Origin: Arabidopsis thaliana
Taxonomy: Eukaryota; Streptophyta; Magnoliopsida; Brassicales; Brassicaceae
Assembly: GCF_000001735.4 (NCBI RefSeq)
Contig: NC_003071.7
Span: 2,243,001-2,307,000, forward strand
DNA: 64,000 bases
Direction: 5' to 3'
The notes beneath the pieces are model-generated. The model was given only the letters and a program-made list of their open reading frames with translations. It was not told the origin of the DNA and did no database searches. This document shows positions 1 through 13,969 of this stretch, in pieces (positions within the stretch are counted from its first letter, which is position 1; each line of letters starts with the position of its first letter). The translations under genes were made by a program, and so were the position numbers.

Positions 1-1460
<1,460 letters not shown>

Positions 1461-1514
1461 TCTATTATTTCTGAGTACGAGAGAGATGAAAGGTTTAAGA
1501 AATGAATGGCAGCA

Positions 1515-1521
1515 TTTTATA
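1515..1521 (-). promoter_or_regulatory. Candidate TATA box of the SCPL gene
   Basis: TATAAAA on the minus strand, about 55 bases upstream of the start codon at 1460. The position is plausible for a plant core promoter with a short leader. This is motif match only. Confidence 0.45.
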
Positions 1522-3168
1522 GATATATTTTTGGTGTTGACAACTATTTTTACTATATAGTGTTTTTAAACGATGTGTTCTTTTTTTATATTTAGCAAAA
1601 CAATATACCTTTTACAGTAACTCTTGAGATTAAATTTAAAAACCCTATATTTTGGGTTTTGGGGTTTTTCCAAAAGTAGGAAAACAAACAAACAAAATCA
1701 AGACACGGCCATTCACGTCTGGCAACAAGAAACAACTTGCAATGTAAATTCTGATGTCTCTGCATCCTTCTTCGCAAAGGCTGGGTTGTGTCTTGTTAAT
1801 TTAGATAAAGACAAATTATCTTTGTGGTTAAATATAAGGAGGATTGACAGAAATGACACTAAAAAACTTTAATATTATAAAAATTGCACTTCTTTTGAAA
1901 CTTCCAAATATAGCAGACAAAGTTTTTAATCCTCTAGAAATTAACTAAATAATAAAGTTTTTTGGTACTATTTGTGTCAATTCCCAAAATAAAAATGAAA
2001 GCAAACACTAATCTAATATTAAATTAAATCAATTTTTTTTTAAATAGTGAAAATATATATCATAAATTGGAAATAGAGAATCCAAATATAATACTAAACA
2101 CTAATTTTAAAATGAAAAATCTCTCTTTAAATGGTGAAAATATATATCCTAAATTGGAAATAGAGAACCCAAATATAATACCATAAACTAATATTAAATT
2201 GAATTAAAATTTCTTTTAAATGGTTGAAATATATACCCTTAATTAAATTTATTTCTAATTTATTTTGGTTGAATAGATTTTATATAAAATTATGGTATTA
2301 TTGAAAAAATAAATTAGTGATAATTCTTTAGAACAAAAACTTTATAGTAAATCAAGTAGTGCTATTTTTAGAACTTGATTGAGTGTGTGTTATTATTATC
2401 CAAAAATATTGTTTTAGTGTTATTTTTAGGAATTTTTCAAAATATAATCAATCTCGGATATAATTTTATTGTTAATGAAGGATATTTTTGTTTTATAACT
2501 TCTTATGAGAAATGAAGAGGGAAACACGTGTGTGAAATTTGGAAACAAAAAAAATCACTTTAAAATTAAATGTTGTAAAATTTGAGGAATCATAACATGA
2601 ATATCATATTAATTACTCTTTAGTTTATTCTTCCAAATTGGTCGATTAATGCTCTTGTCCGTGTAATGTACATTTTTCTCCAATGTAGCTGAAACATCCG
2701 CAAACTTTACAAAGTCGTATAAATGATTGTACTTAGTGTTTACCTTAGTCTCACCAATATCTAAGTCAATCAAGAAGTAAGTCTAATTAAGTACTTTTCT
2801 TTGGTGGTTAATTAGAGTCGTTTTCTAAGTTTGGAATAGATTTAGAATTTTATCTAAATTGGTTTCTGAACATGCATCTTGCTTCACTCTTTCGGTATAT
2901 TGATCATTTAAATCATGTTTTAGGACTCTAATAAACTCATGAATGTACTAATTATTGTCTATTATAAGGTTTATGAAATCACTTGGAAGTTGGTACTGTA
3001 GTTTGATGATTTTAGACTTTTAGTATCTGTTAGCTTGACAGTTATAATTAGTGAGATAACTGTTAAAAAGCGGCTGCAAAATTAGGGTTACAAAGGTTGA
3101 AGACGATTGCAAAATTACAATTATACCCTCCATTAAATTTTTTGTGTGTACATATTTATAATTTACAA
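1522..3168. other. AT-rich intergenic stretch, no gene seen
   Basis: No open frame with recognisable protein similarity on either strand. The stretch is AT-rich and contains the diverged tandem repeat at about 2011-2250. Its right side, about 3083-3135, shares a block with about 24055-24128. Confidence 0.6.
2011..2250. repeat. Diverged tandem repeat, about 105-base unit, roughly 2.3 copies
   Basis: The phrase aaattggaaatagagaa followed by ccaaatataata appears twice about 80-110 bases apart. Both copies are preceded by gtgaaaatatatat, and a third partial copy (ttgaaatatatac) follows. It is noncoding and AT-rich. The element family is not recognised. Confidence 0.6.
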
Positions 3169-3200
3169 CTAGGTCAGTATTCGTGCTACGCACGGTATCT
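3169..3200 (-). mobile_element. Helitron 3' terminus (minus strand)
   Basis: Read on the minus strand, a short hairpin (CCGTGCGTAGCACG) is followed by nine bases and CTAG, then T. This is the standard Helitron end: a hairpin shortly before CTRR, inserted at an A/T dinucleotide. The last base of the element is 3169. The body would extend to higher coordinates, toward the RPA-like genes on the same strand. No matching 5' TC end was identified. Confidence 0.65.
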
Positions 3201-3958
3201 TTGGTTAAATCAATCATCAAATATTAAGTTCTGTGTATTCCACATAAACTCTACTTTATTTTCATTATATGTAAACATATAGTTGTATATCATGTATCAT
3301 TGGAATAAAATAAATATATTTAGTCTCGTCAAACAATATTTTGGTAAGTATATATAGTTTCCTCGGGTTGTAGCATGCAAACAATGTCTAAGTTGATATG
3401 TACGTTTGGGAACGTAATTTTATATTTTGTATATGTAAGTTTACACATAGTAGCTTTGTACATTTTCGTGTATGTAAGTGTTATAGAAGTTTAACAGTAT
3501 CTCATAATCAGAAAATTTCTAATTTTATATATGTTTATATTTACAGAATGTGAAACTAACATTTGTTGATAAAATAATTATGTTATATGAGACATAAGCC
3601 AAAGCAATAATAAATATATTTTTCTAAATTTTGCAATTCTGATAGAGACAGACGAATAAATAAATATTAGAATTAGATATATAAAGCAATATTAAGATGT
3701 TTTAAAAAAAAAGCAATAATCTTTGATATTAAATTTTGTCATACCTTCTAAGATTTATTTTAGGATGAAGCATATTAAATTTTGTCAATAATAGCGATGC
3801 GATATTGTAAGATATCAAGATTTAGAACGTATTCTAAATTAGAAATATGTAAACTTGTTCATACATAAATAAAAATGGAAACTTGTTCATACAGAAATTA
3901 AAATAATAATAGACCGAGTTCAATAGGGTACATGTAAGAACATTTTTTAAGTAGATGT
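3201..3958. other. AT-rich noncoding stretch
   Basis: No coding signal found. By orientation it lies inside the Helitron that ends at 3169, downstream of the first RPA-like gene. Confidence 0.5.
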
Positions 3959-5108
3959 TCAACCGCCATTCCTTGCACCTTCATCACGGAGCCTACAAAA
4001 CAAACAAATGTGGTATGCAATTATAAATAATAGTATAGATATTCCGTTTATATAATTACTAATAACGAAATGTAAGAATATTTGATGATAGATCAAAACT
4101 TACATCTCATGGATCTCGTTAGACTCGGGAATATCAGGATCCGGAAAGACGGTTGATATCGGGCCTGCGGTGCAAACACGTACGTTCTTTGGACCATCAA
4201 AATAACGGTCAATCTTCCACCAACCAAGAACAACGACAATAACTCCACCACCATATCGACGATAATTATGAGCTTCCTTCTTAGTAGCTAGACATTTCAA
4301 AACACGGTTTCTAAACATAAAATCAAAAATATTATTAGAATAGTATAATTTAGGTAATTCGAATTAAACTATCAAAGAAGGAAACTTACTCATTGTCACT
4401 TATTTTGAATGTTAGCGTCAAATCATCGACGTTGTTTTGCTTAGGTCTTGTGTTAATCAATTCTCCAACATCATAGATCGCTCCCACCAAGTCTCCAAAA
4501 AATTACATAAATTAATTAAAATAAATCAGAGTCAAATATATACAATTGATATTGAAAATGACAAAACTAATGAACCCTAAGATGCATGATATAAAATAAG
4601 GAACAAAACAAATTCATAAAAATCTCACCGACTAAAACAGATTTATCGATTTCATCATCAATAATCGAAGAGAAGGATGCTAGACGATAGTGAGGAATAG
4701 CGGGTACCGGACTTGTTAATCTGACGACAGTGTCAACAGAAAATCCAATTTTGAAGCTATGAGTTGTTGCCCTGACAGAACCCGAGTTCTCAACAACTCC
4801 AAAATTTGTTATCGTTACCCATTCTCCTTCATTAATAAAATCTTTATAGTGATCCGACATCTTATACCCAACAGTAGCTTCAATAGTCATACCCTACGGA
4901 TCAAACATACTAATCAAAGTTCTAAAACATGCAAACATAGAATTATCATTACAAAACAGTCAATACTTACATGTTCGTCGGCGAGAATCAAACCCATAAC
5001 CTTTGAAGATGGAACCAGCGAAACTAAGAATGTCCTCACAACTCTCCCACGAATACACCATCCTCTAATAGACGATTTCAACAGTGAAAGAGGATGAAAC
5101 GATTCCAT
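3959..5108 (-). pseudogene. RPA1-like OB-fold protein, probable pseudogene (copy 1)
   Basis: Single-stranded-DNA-binding OB-fold protein of the plant RPA70-like family often carried by Helitrons. Exons read 5108-4971, 4893-4629, 4492-4390, 4310-4104 and 3992-3959, ending in TGA, all with GT-AG borders. The ATG at 5108 opens on a hydrophobic and basic stretch, and the OB-fold residues GEWVTITNFGVV lie in exon 2. Joining exon 3 to exon 4 by the visible splice sites gives a stop after four codons. The family-like reading of exon 4 (NRVLKCLAT) lies one base out of phase, so a one-base loss near 4310 is likely. If an unusual splice is used, the gene could still be intact. The exon pattern matches copies 2 and 3. 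Confidence 0.65.
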
Positions 5109-6080
5109 CTTTTGGCATAAATATTTTAGTTATTTTTTTGTATTCGTTTTATGATATATATATATATAAGAGACAAATACACCGTAGAGGCATGTTTTAG
5201 ACGCAACTTTTTTAAAAAGTAATAACAGTCATGATGTTTCAAGTCACTTCGTAATCTTGAAGATTCTGTAATATATTTTGAATAAATCAATTATTAATAA
5301 AATTAAAAATTTGGCGAGTCTTATATTTTAGGAAATAATATAAATATTGTATCCTTATTATTAATTGGAGTTCTTATATAAATACCAATTGTCTTAACTG
5401 CGTGGATAAATTACTAATAATTACAGGATCCTATAATGTTTGAGACATATAATAACAAAATTTCCATAAAAGTTAATAATAATGGAGAGAAATAAGTAAC
5501 AAAATTTTAAAATATTTTTAATAATGGAAGTGATTAAAAATTAGGAAACAATATATATGCAAAAATATTGTTAACAACAGAATCTATAATTTAATTCTAT
5601 TATGGCACTTATATATAAGAGTTGAAATAATAAATGTTTTCAACTTAGAAGATTTTCTAACGATGTTGATTTTAACGACATATTTCTTTGGACAAATCTT
5701 CTAATAAACTCTAAGGTTTGGTTTTTTATTTTTCTTTGTTTAATAGTGTAGATATCTAACTCATATTTTAGATTACATTGTAATCAAAATTTGCAATCCA
5801 AATACATTTTATTAAAATCAATAAAATATCAACATTATTTAAATCAAAATAACCTAATAATTGGTCAATCTAAAAGCAGTTATAATTTGATCTAAGTTTA
5901 CGGTTATATAGTTATTTAGTAAGCATTAAATAAAAGGAGTTATAATAAAGTTAAAGTTTAACAGAAATAATCATAAGAAAGTCAATAAAAAAATAAACAA
6001 AGTCTTTAAAAGTACAACTTTAAAACATATGTAGATAAGTTTTTAAACAAAACGATAGATAGGGGTCTGATGTTGCATTT
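5109..6080. other. AT-rich spacer between RPA-like copies 1 and 2
   Basis: Very AT-rich, with a short TA run near 5155-5168. No gene or element end identified. Confidence 0.55.
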
Positions 6081-7376
6081 TCAGTCCTCGTCCACAACTT
6101 CATCTAGCTCAGGTGTTTGCATTCGTTGAAGGAATTGAGTTCTGAAACAGTAGGAAAATAGAAAAATTAAAAAAAACGAAGACCAAAATTTTAGAAAATA
6201 CAATAAACAGTTAAGGGATAATGTAAATATAAATGTTCTTACCTGACGCGATCCATGTTAATCTCTGGGTAACTTTGATTGAATGTAATTTTTGAAGCAC
6301 CATTATGTGAGATTAGACATTGACGACCTAAAATATTAACATTTTTATTATATGAAGTAGCTATATAAATTATAGATAACATAAAATGAGTCTTAAATAT
6401 ACCTTCATGATCATCAACATTCCAAAATCGTAGCACACAGATTGTAGGATTCATACCAAAGTTCCAGTGATAACCAAGTTCTAGACCAAGTTCCCTCCAT
6501 AATTGCACAAACAACTCACAAGTATATCCGCTTGCAACACATATGAGAGATTTACCCCTAATAACAATATCAAATTATTCCACCAAAACATCTAAGTTCT
6601 ATGAATTAAACCAACCATAAAGATAACAATATTTACTATGTTTGTGCATTCAAATATATAACCAAATAGATGACAAATTATATAGTGGAAAATACTAACC
6701 AAGAATTTTTAATCTCAAATTCGAGAAATTGAGAAAGTATAGTATTTTCTGAAGCTTGAGGGACAAAGTCCGGTCTTGTTATATTCCCAACTCTCACGAC
6801 AATACCATAAGCATCTACAAAAAAAAAAACGTTAATATGAAAGATTAATATTTTCAAAAAAATAGACTTTATATTAGTGAAAAATCTAAATAAAAAAGTT
6901 ACCATGAACAGTTGAAGAATTAATAGTCTTGTTTTCGATCATAGAGAAGGCAGCAAATCGGAAAAGGCTACTTGGTTCTCTATTAGGCACATGAGTCATT
7001 TTGGTAGTCTGAAGGAACTTGATTCTCAACTTATTATCAGTTAAGGGAGGTTTTCTACCGCCGACTGATTTGATCAGAAGTATGTTTTCCAAGAAAAACC
7101 AACCTCCTTCATTGAGAACTCTAGGGACGTCATATCCAGCGTAGAATTAAGCACAAATGGCATCAATCATTGTGCCCTAAAAAAAAAAAATATTGACTTA
7201 TGAATTATTATTAATAGATTAGATCCAAAGAATACTATTAAATTATTAATAGATTAGATCAAAAAACAAATTACCATCTCGTCGCACAAGATCATTTGGT
7301 AACACTTCCCACCCTCATGAGGAAGTGTTACCCACCAACATAGTAGCTTCACAAAAACCTTCCAATCTTTTTTTTT
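6081..7376 (-). pseudogene. RPA1-like OB-fold pseudogene (copy 2)
   Basis: Exons can be followed as about 7376-7275, 7176-6903, 6814-6700, 6557-6413, 6327-6243 and 6141-6081, with GT-AG borders. The first exon encodes DWKVFVKLLCWW and MILCDEM, the usual start of this family (WKI-VKVL, then MVLCDE). Two defects are visible. No ATG opens exon 1: the upstream frame runs through a ten-A tract to a stop. An in-frame TAA interrupts exon 2 at 7047-7049. The rest of the coding sequence is otherwise open and ends in an acidic tail with TGA at 6081. It is the same family as its neighbours; a helicase or replication partner is not seen nearby. Confidence 0.68.
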
Positions 7377-7940
7377 TGAGAAAGTTGAGATAGATATGAG
7401 ATACCTTTAAAATAACCACCTCTATCATCTCTCAACATCTTTTTTTTTTTTGAAACTAATAGGGTAGAAGAAAAATGTCGAAGATAAGTAATGGATGAAA
7501 ATAAGAGGGGAGGTTACCTTTTTTCAGGTTATGTGTCCTTTGACAGTTTAGGAATATTACTTGTATTTTTTTTTTTTGCCCAAAAGAATATTACTTGTAT
7601 ATTAAATAGAAAAAGTTAAATGGCATGCAAATCTTGTCAATCGAATTTGGAATCTCGATGGTAAATTATAGTGCTTTTTATGATTACTTGCGAATTTTAA
7701 TAAATTTTGTAAGAAACAAAATGTGACATAAGTTGTCATATCTCTTGGATGAGTTGTCTAATCTTGTTATCAATCTTGGAAAAGATGGAAAGAAAAGATG
7801 TGAACAATAGATTTAATTGAGAAAGCAAGTCTCATAAATAGATTGAAGAGAATATAGATGTTAATATTTGTATCTACTCAATAAAATTTACTTTATTATT
7901 CCAGAAAATATGTATGAGAGCAAAATATATTTAGAATAAA

Positions 7941-7977
<37 letters not shown>

Positions 7978-8669
7978 CATTCCTTAGAAATTAAATTCTA
8001 ACTGTTATATATGTATCGATTATTTTTAAGTCACAAAGGTAATGATGTGACTTTCATCTATATTCAAAAAGAAACTTTAAAAGGAGTACCTAGGTTTTCA
8101 AAATCAATGTTATTTTAATATGAGAGACATGATACTGAAAGATAATGCTTTTGTAGGGTTATAAATATAAAGAGTCCAAATATTTAAGATTACTTTTTGT
8201 ATAAGACAATGACATTTAGTTGAAAAGAAATGAACTTAATAATAAATGATCCTGATGTTTCCAAGAATGATTTATCTCAAAGTTTTTAATGTTTTATTCT
8301 TGATACCCAACAATTTTTTAATTTCCTTTTAAAAAGAATCATAAATAATGATATGTCAAATAAAATAAATTAAAAGGATAGTATTTTTTTAAAGAAAAAA
8401 AAAATTCTACAACTATATTTATATGTAATCGTTGCAAATTTATATATGAGTTTGTTTGTAGATTTTTATGTTATACTTGTAAACTTTGTTAGGAGTTTAA
8501 CAAAACATAAGATATATGAAAATAAAAAGGGAATACATTACTTAAATAGGTTCAAAGCATAAGCATATTTTTTATAATAAAAAATAACTTACAATGACAA
8601 AGTTTGCAGGAAATTAAAATAAGTTCGAAACATAATTTAAATAAGAATAGGAGATGGGAGGTCAAACTC
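7377..8669. other. AT-rich spacer with poly-T and TA tracts
   Basis: No gene seen. Contains T runs near 7370, 7441 and 7568, an A run near 7180 just before it, and a TA microsatellite at about 7943-7975. Confidence 0.55.
7943..7975. repeat. (TA)n microsatellite
   Basis: About 16 consecutive TA units in noncoding DNA. Confidence 0.9.
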
Positions 8670-9970
8670 CTAATTCTCTTCAATCACTTCCATCCTTGGG
8701 TTCTTTGGAATTTCATCATAATCTTCGACTGCGGCTGTAAAAGAGAAAAAACAAAAATCGGTATTGATTAATTGATGTTTTGGTTAACGAATACAATAAA
8801 AAAGTGATAAAATTCTTACATGTAGCTTTGAATATCTATCTCAGGGAAATTGGTTGGATTGAGGTAAATTCTTGAACATCCAAATTCACTCTTCAAAACA
8901 TTCTCACCTGTTCCATTAGTTTCATTTAAAATTATATAATACAAATAACAATCATAAGTAAATAGAATTACAATAGAAACAAAAATAACTAACCCTCAAT
9001 CTCAGCAATTCTCCAAAATCTCACAATGGCAACAATGGGCTGATAGTTATAAGCGGCTGAACTGATACATTTTGAGAAATTTGTAACAAAAAGTTCACAG
9101 CATCTTCCAACAGCATAGCATTTCATTTTCTTTCCCCTAACCAATATGATAAAATATTAGACTAAGCAATGCATTATTAAGCTAATTTTTCAGACAGGTG
9201 ACACATTACTAAACATACTTAAAAACACTACAACTTACATATTGTCCAAAAGTTCGAATGAGACATATCTTGATTCATAGTCGGTTTCAACTTGGCGACA
9301 AACAAATAAAAATTTCTTAATAGCCGAGATATTTGTCACCACACCCATTGCATCTAAGTATAGAATAATATATTAATACCATATTTCAAAAATAATAACA
9401 TAAATTACTATCATAAATTAATTCTTAAAATGAGAAGAACATAGATTGACTAAAAACTTACCCGTGACATAATCCCAATCCTCAAGACATGGATACTTAA
9501 GGTCAATGGGAAAAATGAAGTCAAAGAAGTCTCTTTTCACAAGTTCCGGGAGAGGGTGAACACTTGTTTCCCAAATGAATTTGATGTGAAAACGAAAGGA
9601 CGAATACCTAACCCTTGATTGAGGAACAACGACCCGAAAGTCAGAGATGTGAATCCATGTGCCAGGCTTGAGAAACGGACAGAAGGGATTGTGATAGTTT
9701 CCTTGAGGAATTGTTGCATCAACACGGTTATTCTGAAAAAGTCCAAACAACTCAAAGATTAAATAGTTTGTGATGATCTGTTTCAATAATAACAAAGTAA
9801 ATTGGGATTAAAAGAAAAAAAGTGAAAATACAAACCTTGTCATCATGAAGAATCATGGTCGTAATTTCACCATGACTGTTTGGAGGATGATTCCAAATTG
9901 ACAGGATCTTGACGTTAATCTTCCAGTTTGTTGAGTTATCCCTCAAATCGGTGAGTTTATGAACAGACAT
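8670..9970 (-). CDS. RPA1-like OB-fold protein (copy 3), possibly intact
   Basis: RPA70-like single-strand-DNA-binding protein. Exons: 9970-9836 (MSVHKLTDLRDNSTNWKINV, the typical family N terminus), 9732-9462, 9353-9239, 9136-8994 and 8907-8820, all with GT-AG borders and consistent phase. The first OB fold spans exons 1-3 (LKPGTWIHISDFRVV); the second begins at residues MGVVTNIS. After exon 5 a donor (ATGTAAG) overlaps an in-frame TAA at 8816-8818. Read-through gives a protein of about 251 residues. Splicing to a last exon at 8734-8670, which in another frame encodes the acidic tail DYDEIPKNPRMEVIEEN, is one base out of phase. The main body is open, but the C terminus is uncertain. Confidence 0.62.
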
Positions 9971-10934
9971 CTTGTGTATCGAAGAAAGTTTTTTTTGTTT
10001 AGAAAGATAAAGAGTTAAACCTAATTGTTCTAGACTTGAGGTTTTTGATTTTATATAATTGGGAAAAGATACAATGATGAAAAGTTGAAGTGTAAAAAGG
10101 AAACGAATCGTCTAGAACCAATAGGATTTCTTATATGTTAGAACAATAATGATGACATTTATTTCTTAGCGTGTTACTAAATATTATAATTAATAAAATG
10201 AGAATCTATGAAAAAATAGAAATAGGTTGTTTTGTTTGAGTTATCATGATTAATCATATTTAATAAGACGGATTATTTAAGTGTACAAAATCTTTGCTAT
10301 TTTTGATTTTGTAGAATATTTAATACAAAATTAAAAAATTGTTTATAGTTATTAGTATGATTAACATTATAAAAACCAAATGATGTGTTTCTTAATAATA
10401 GTGTAGATTTTTTTTCTGAAAAATTGATGTTTTGAGTTTTTTTCTTCTTTCATCAAGATTGATGTTTTACAACAACATCATTACTATTTTTATTGTTAAC
10501 CAATAAAAGAAGAGAGAAATATAACTAATACTATAGTTAAACTAACAAAATAATAATATTTAATGAAAAGTTGTTATTCTTACTTTGTGTCAAAATTCTA
10601 CAACATAATATTTGGTGAAACTAAGAGAGTAATCAAATCTCAGCTCTGTGTATTCCAAAAATTTAGATTTAACAAAACAAAACGACATATAATTGAAATA
10701 ACTTTATTAATTCCCAAAAAACACAAATAAAATAAAGATTGTTTAGATCTTAAAAAATAAAACAACTCTGATAACTTTAAACAAATAAACAAGAAAGAAG
10801 AAAACGATCAAAGCTGGAGTAGTCATTGAGCATCATTCGCCGGAGCGTTCCTCAGACATGGTCATCCTAGAACACTTCTTCCTACTTGTGGAAGCCTGAT
10901 CATTTCCATCAACATCATCTGAATCTTTTCGTTT
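9971..10934. other. Spacer between RPA-like copies 3 and 4, including the former C-terminal tail of copy 4
   Basis: AT-rich. The last part (10855-10934) continues the copy-4 reading frame past its stop and ends in an ancestral-looking TGA after MSEERSGE. Nothing else recognised. Confidence 0.55.
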
Positions 10935-13078
10935 TCATGATGGAGTAGAGGTTGACGACAAATCGACATCAGAAAGGTCAACACCATTAGTGAGCATAAG
11001 GGAACCCTATATGAAAATACAAAAACATTTTAAGAAGACAACCCTAAAATTTTTTGAGAAATAATTGGAATAGTTTAATGTTATTTGTCAAACCTGTTCG
11101 ATCGAAATTAAGGATGATGGATCAACGTATGCATCAGAGTCTTCTTGAACGATTTCATCGACAATGTTACCGGTGTAAACTCGGGCAACAGTGAATGAAT
11201 CATATCCACCAAATATGTTTTCCCTTTGAATGCACAATAGAAACTGAAAAGTCTTGCCTTTCAAACCATTGATCACATCAGGCAAAACAGTTGGATCTTC
11301 GATCTACAGAAAATACAGATTATTATAACATGAACGTGGTCATTTTAATGAAAGAGTTTTTTTTTTAAAAGGCATTATACCTCATCAAATGACCCATCAA
11401 GCAATTGAGGGGCAGTAGTGCCAAGAATTTCCTTTGCATGACTATCGAATAACATGCATCTAGCTTCATCGGTTTGGTCCATAATATGGAGATGTAGGCA
11501 AAACCTAAAAGTTAAATAGGATTATTAGCTTCTAAACACCAAATTATAATTAATAATACATTTAATATAAAGATTTCATAAAGACTAACTTGGCAACAAC
11601 AGATTTTGCAAAACCATTGCATATTTCACACCAAAATCTTGGCTTTTGAGGTTGCTTGACATCTTCAAGTTTGATAGCTTCTTCTTTGACAACCTTCTTG
11701 TTGTGAGCACGACAACAAAAATAGTAGCACGGCCAATCTGTATCAATTGCCGAAACAGTGCAAACTGTTTTGCACTTACCCACCTTCAAATGAATGTAAA
11801 GAGGAATTAACAAACTAATCTAAGAATATAAAAATGTAATAAAAATGTTAGTATGATAAATAAATTAATGAATAGTACATCAGAAGATGTGAGGACTTCC
11901 TTGATTGTTTGCCTTGGATAATCACCATCGTCATCCCCAGTTCTTGGTGCATAGAGCCTCTTGTGAAAAGATCCAGAACTTCCCAAAGTTAACCCATCAG
12001 TTGGTATGCTATATATCAAGAAAATATAGTTTGCTTAATATTATGTATAAAAAAATATATTTAGTGACAAATAAATACAATTACCTTTGCTTAAAAAGAT
12101 CCAACTCAGCCAACGTGGGATCCACGAAGACTTGTGAAACATCAAAAAAATTGGAAACACTCCTAGTATCTGTTTTAAAAATATAAGATCGTGTTTTTAA
12201 AATAGTATAGATATGTAGTAACACATAACAATATAATTACCGTTGTAGAGATTGATCTTCGCAAATCGGATTAAGCAAACAACAATACCATCGGTTGACT
12301 CCTGGCAAGCTTTGTCAACAATCTCAGCATACTTCCCCCAAAGTATACATGCCAAGCGAGTGTCACTAAAAATGGAAAGAATAAATTTATTAATAAATAG
12401 TAAAAAAAATAAACTTTAAATAAGAATAATATAAATATAGATTGTTTGTACTGCTGATCTCTCAAATGGAAATCGATTTTTTTGGTGGGCTTGTTGTTAG
12501 CGTTAAGATCTTGGATTTCAGACCGATCGATAACCTGACCCATAACATCTGTATAGACAAATACAATAAATCTATGAATATAATGACTACATAAGAGATA
12601 ATGCATGTTTGTTCTAAAATAAAATGAAAACTTGAATCTAACCGTGCAAGATATTTGAGTTAGTGGATCCAGAGAGGATCACATCAAACTTAGCAAGTGA
12701 GAGGAACAAAGAATCAGAAACGGTATCACATGGAGAGACCGTGGTTTTGAAAACAAAACCAATCTTGTATTTCAAGTCAGAAATACGATACTGGTCACTT
12801 GTAGGATTTAGAGTGATTGTCGTAATGATCTTCCAAACACCCTCGGTTACGCACCTTTCAAACTTCTTGATCTGCTCTCTTCTCACAGCAGCATACATCT
12901 TATCACCCTATATGACAAAAATAATTTAAATAATAATTAGTAAAAGAAAATGATGCTTGAACACACTATAAGGTTTACGAAAACATAAAGTTGAAACTAT
13001 AATACGTACAGCTTTATCAACCAAAATCATTTTGATGGATTCACCAGCCTTTACAGAATATTGCCTCCAAACATTCAT
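10935..13078 (-). CDS. RPA1-like protein with C-terminal zinc-binding OB domain (copy 4)
   Basis: The longest member of the cluster, predicted at 456 residues. Ten exons: 13078-13010, 12907-12643, 12548-12452, 12365-12241, 12169-12085, 12008-11879, 11783-11590, 11504-11381, 11303-11094 and 11006-10935. Every junction is GT-AG and phases agree throughout. The order resembles RPA70: an OB fold (residues about 10-110), a DBD-B-like OB fold (LACILWGKYAEIV), then a DBD-C-like domain with a probable zinc site (CRAH paired with CEIC) in exon 7. The family N-terminal exon is missing: an in-frame stop precedes the ATG at 13078. A TGA at 10935 ends it 26 codons before an older-looking stop in the same frame. 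The type fits Helitron-encoded RPA, but no Rep-helicase gene is visible here. Expression and function are unknown. Confidence 0.7.
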
Positions 13079-13694
13079 GGTTTATCTTATTAACTTCGAT
13101 TTGCAGTGTAGTCCCCTATGATTTATTCATAACATAAAAGTACACTCGAATACTTTGTAGAAACAACATCTCATGTTTATCTTCTAACAATATCGGACTT
13201 GCAACCATCTGACAAACATCAAATAAATGTAGAACAATCGGTAACTAAAACGCATTGTTTGCTAATTCATTCCTATGCGATTAGTTTTCCTATACACATG
13301 AGTAATCTGAACTATCCGGTTTTTATATATTCCATCTTATTTTTAATTCTATAAACTACATCTTATTGTTAGTTTTCCATTTTATTTAAGAAAATTAAAA
13401 ATTAATTATATATATAGACATATAAATCAATATTTGTTAATATGTTTCTTTTTTTAGTTTCCTTTATTTTGTTTAAGGAAAAAAGTAAAAAAAAATCTAA
13501 TACATGTCAAAATCTTAGATTGATAAACTGCCACGTGTCATAATCTGGTGAGTTAGTAACTTTTGAAACCGTACTTTATATAATAAGATATTTATTACGC
13601 TTATTACCATATTTCAGTTTGGTAGTCTTATTATGCAAATTTATGTTGCTGATGCTGATGCATGTCCTATTAATGTATAGATCTCGGGACGTAT
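13079..13694. other. Intergenic region between RPA-like copy 4 and SUVH10
   Basis: Divergent spacer. No clear TATA box or element boundary identified. Confidence 0.5.
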
Positions 13695-13943
13695 TTGAAG
13701 ATGAGTGATAGATTGATCGAATCAATTCCATTTTTTCAAGGTGGCATGAATGAAAAAGATCAAGAAACGGGAAACAGTGTGGTAGTGAGTAGTGTAATGT
13801 TGCAGTTTGATGCGGTAAGGAGGCGTTTAAGCCAAATTTGGAATCTGCATGGTGAGGTTGCAACGGCTTTACGTACTTTTAAGAACCTCAAAATGTACAC
13901 AAACACCAAAAAGCGTGTCGGTTTGGTTCCCGGGTTGATGTAG
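13695..13943 (+). pseudogene. Frameshifted N-terminal remnant of the SUVH10 reading frame
   Basis: An 82-codon frame carries the SUVH linker that precedes the SRA domain: FDAVRRRLSQ, then [12 protein letters not shown]. It stops at 13943. Shifting frame by one base near 13932 reads straight on through [11 protein letters not shown] into the SUVH10 ATG at 13970. So the two frames were once one gene, and the current SUVH10 protein starts inside the SRA domain. The usual longer, low-complexity SUVH N terminus is not found upstream. Confidence 0.8.
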
Positions 13944-13969
13944 GAGACATCTTTTTCTTTAGGGGTGAA

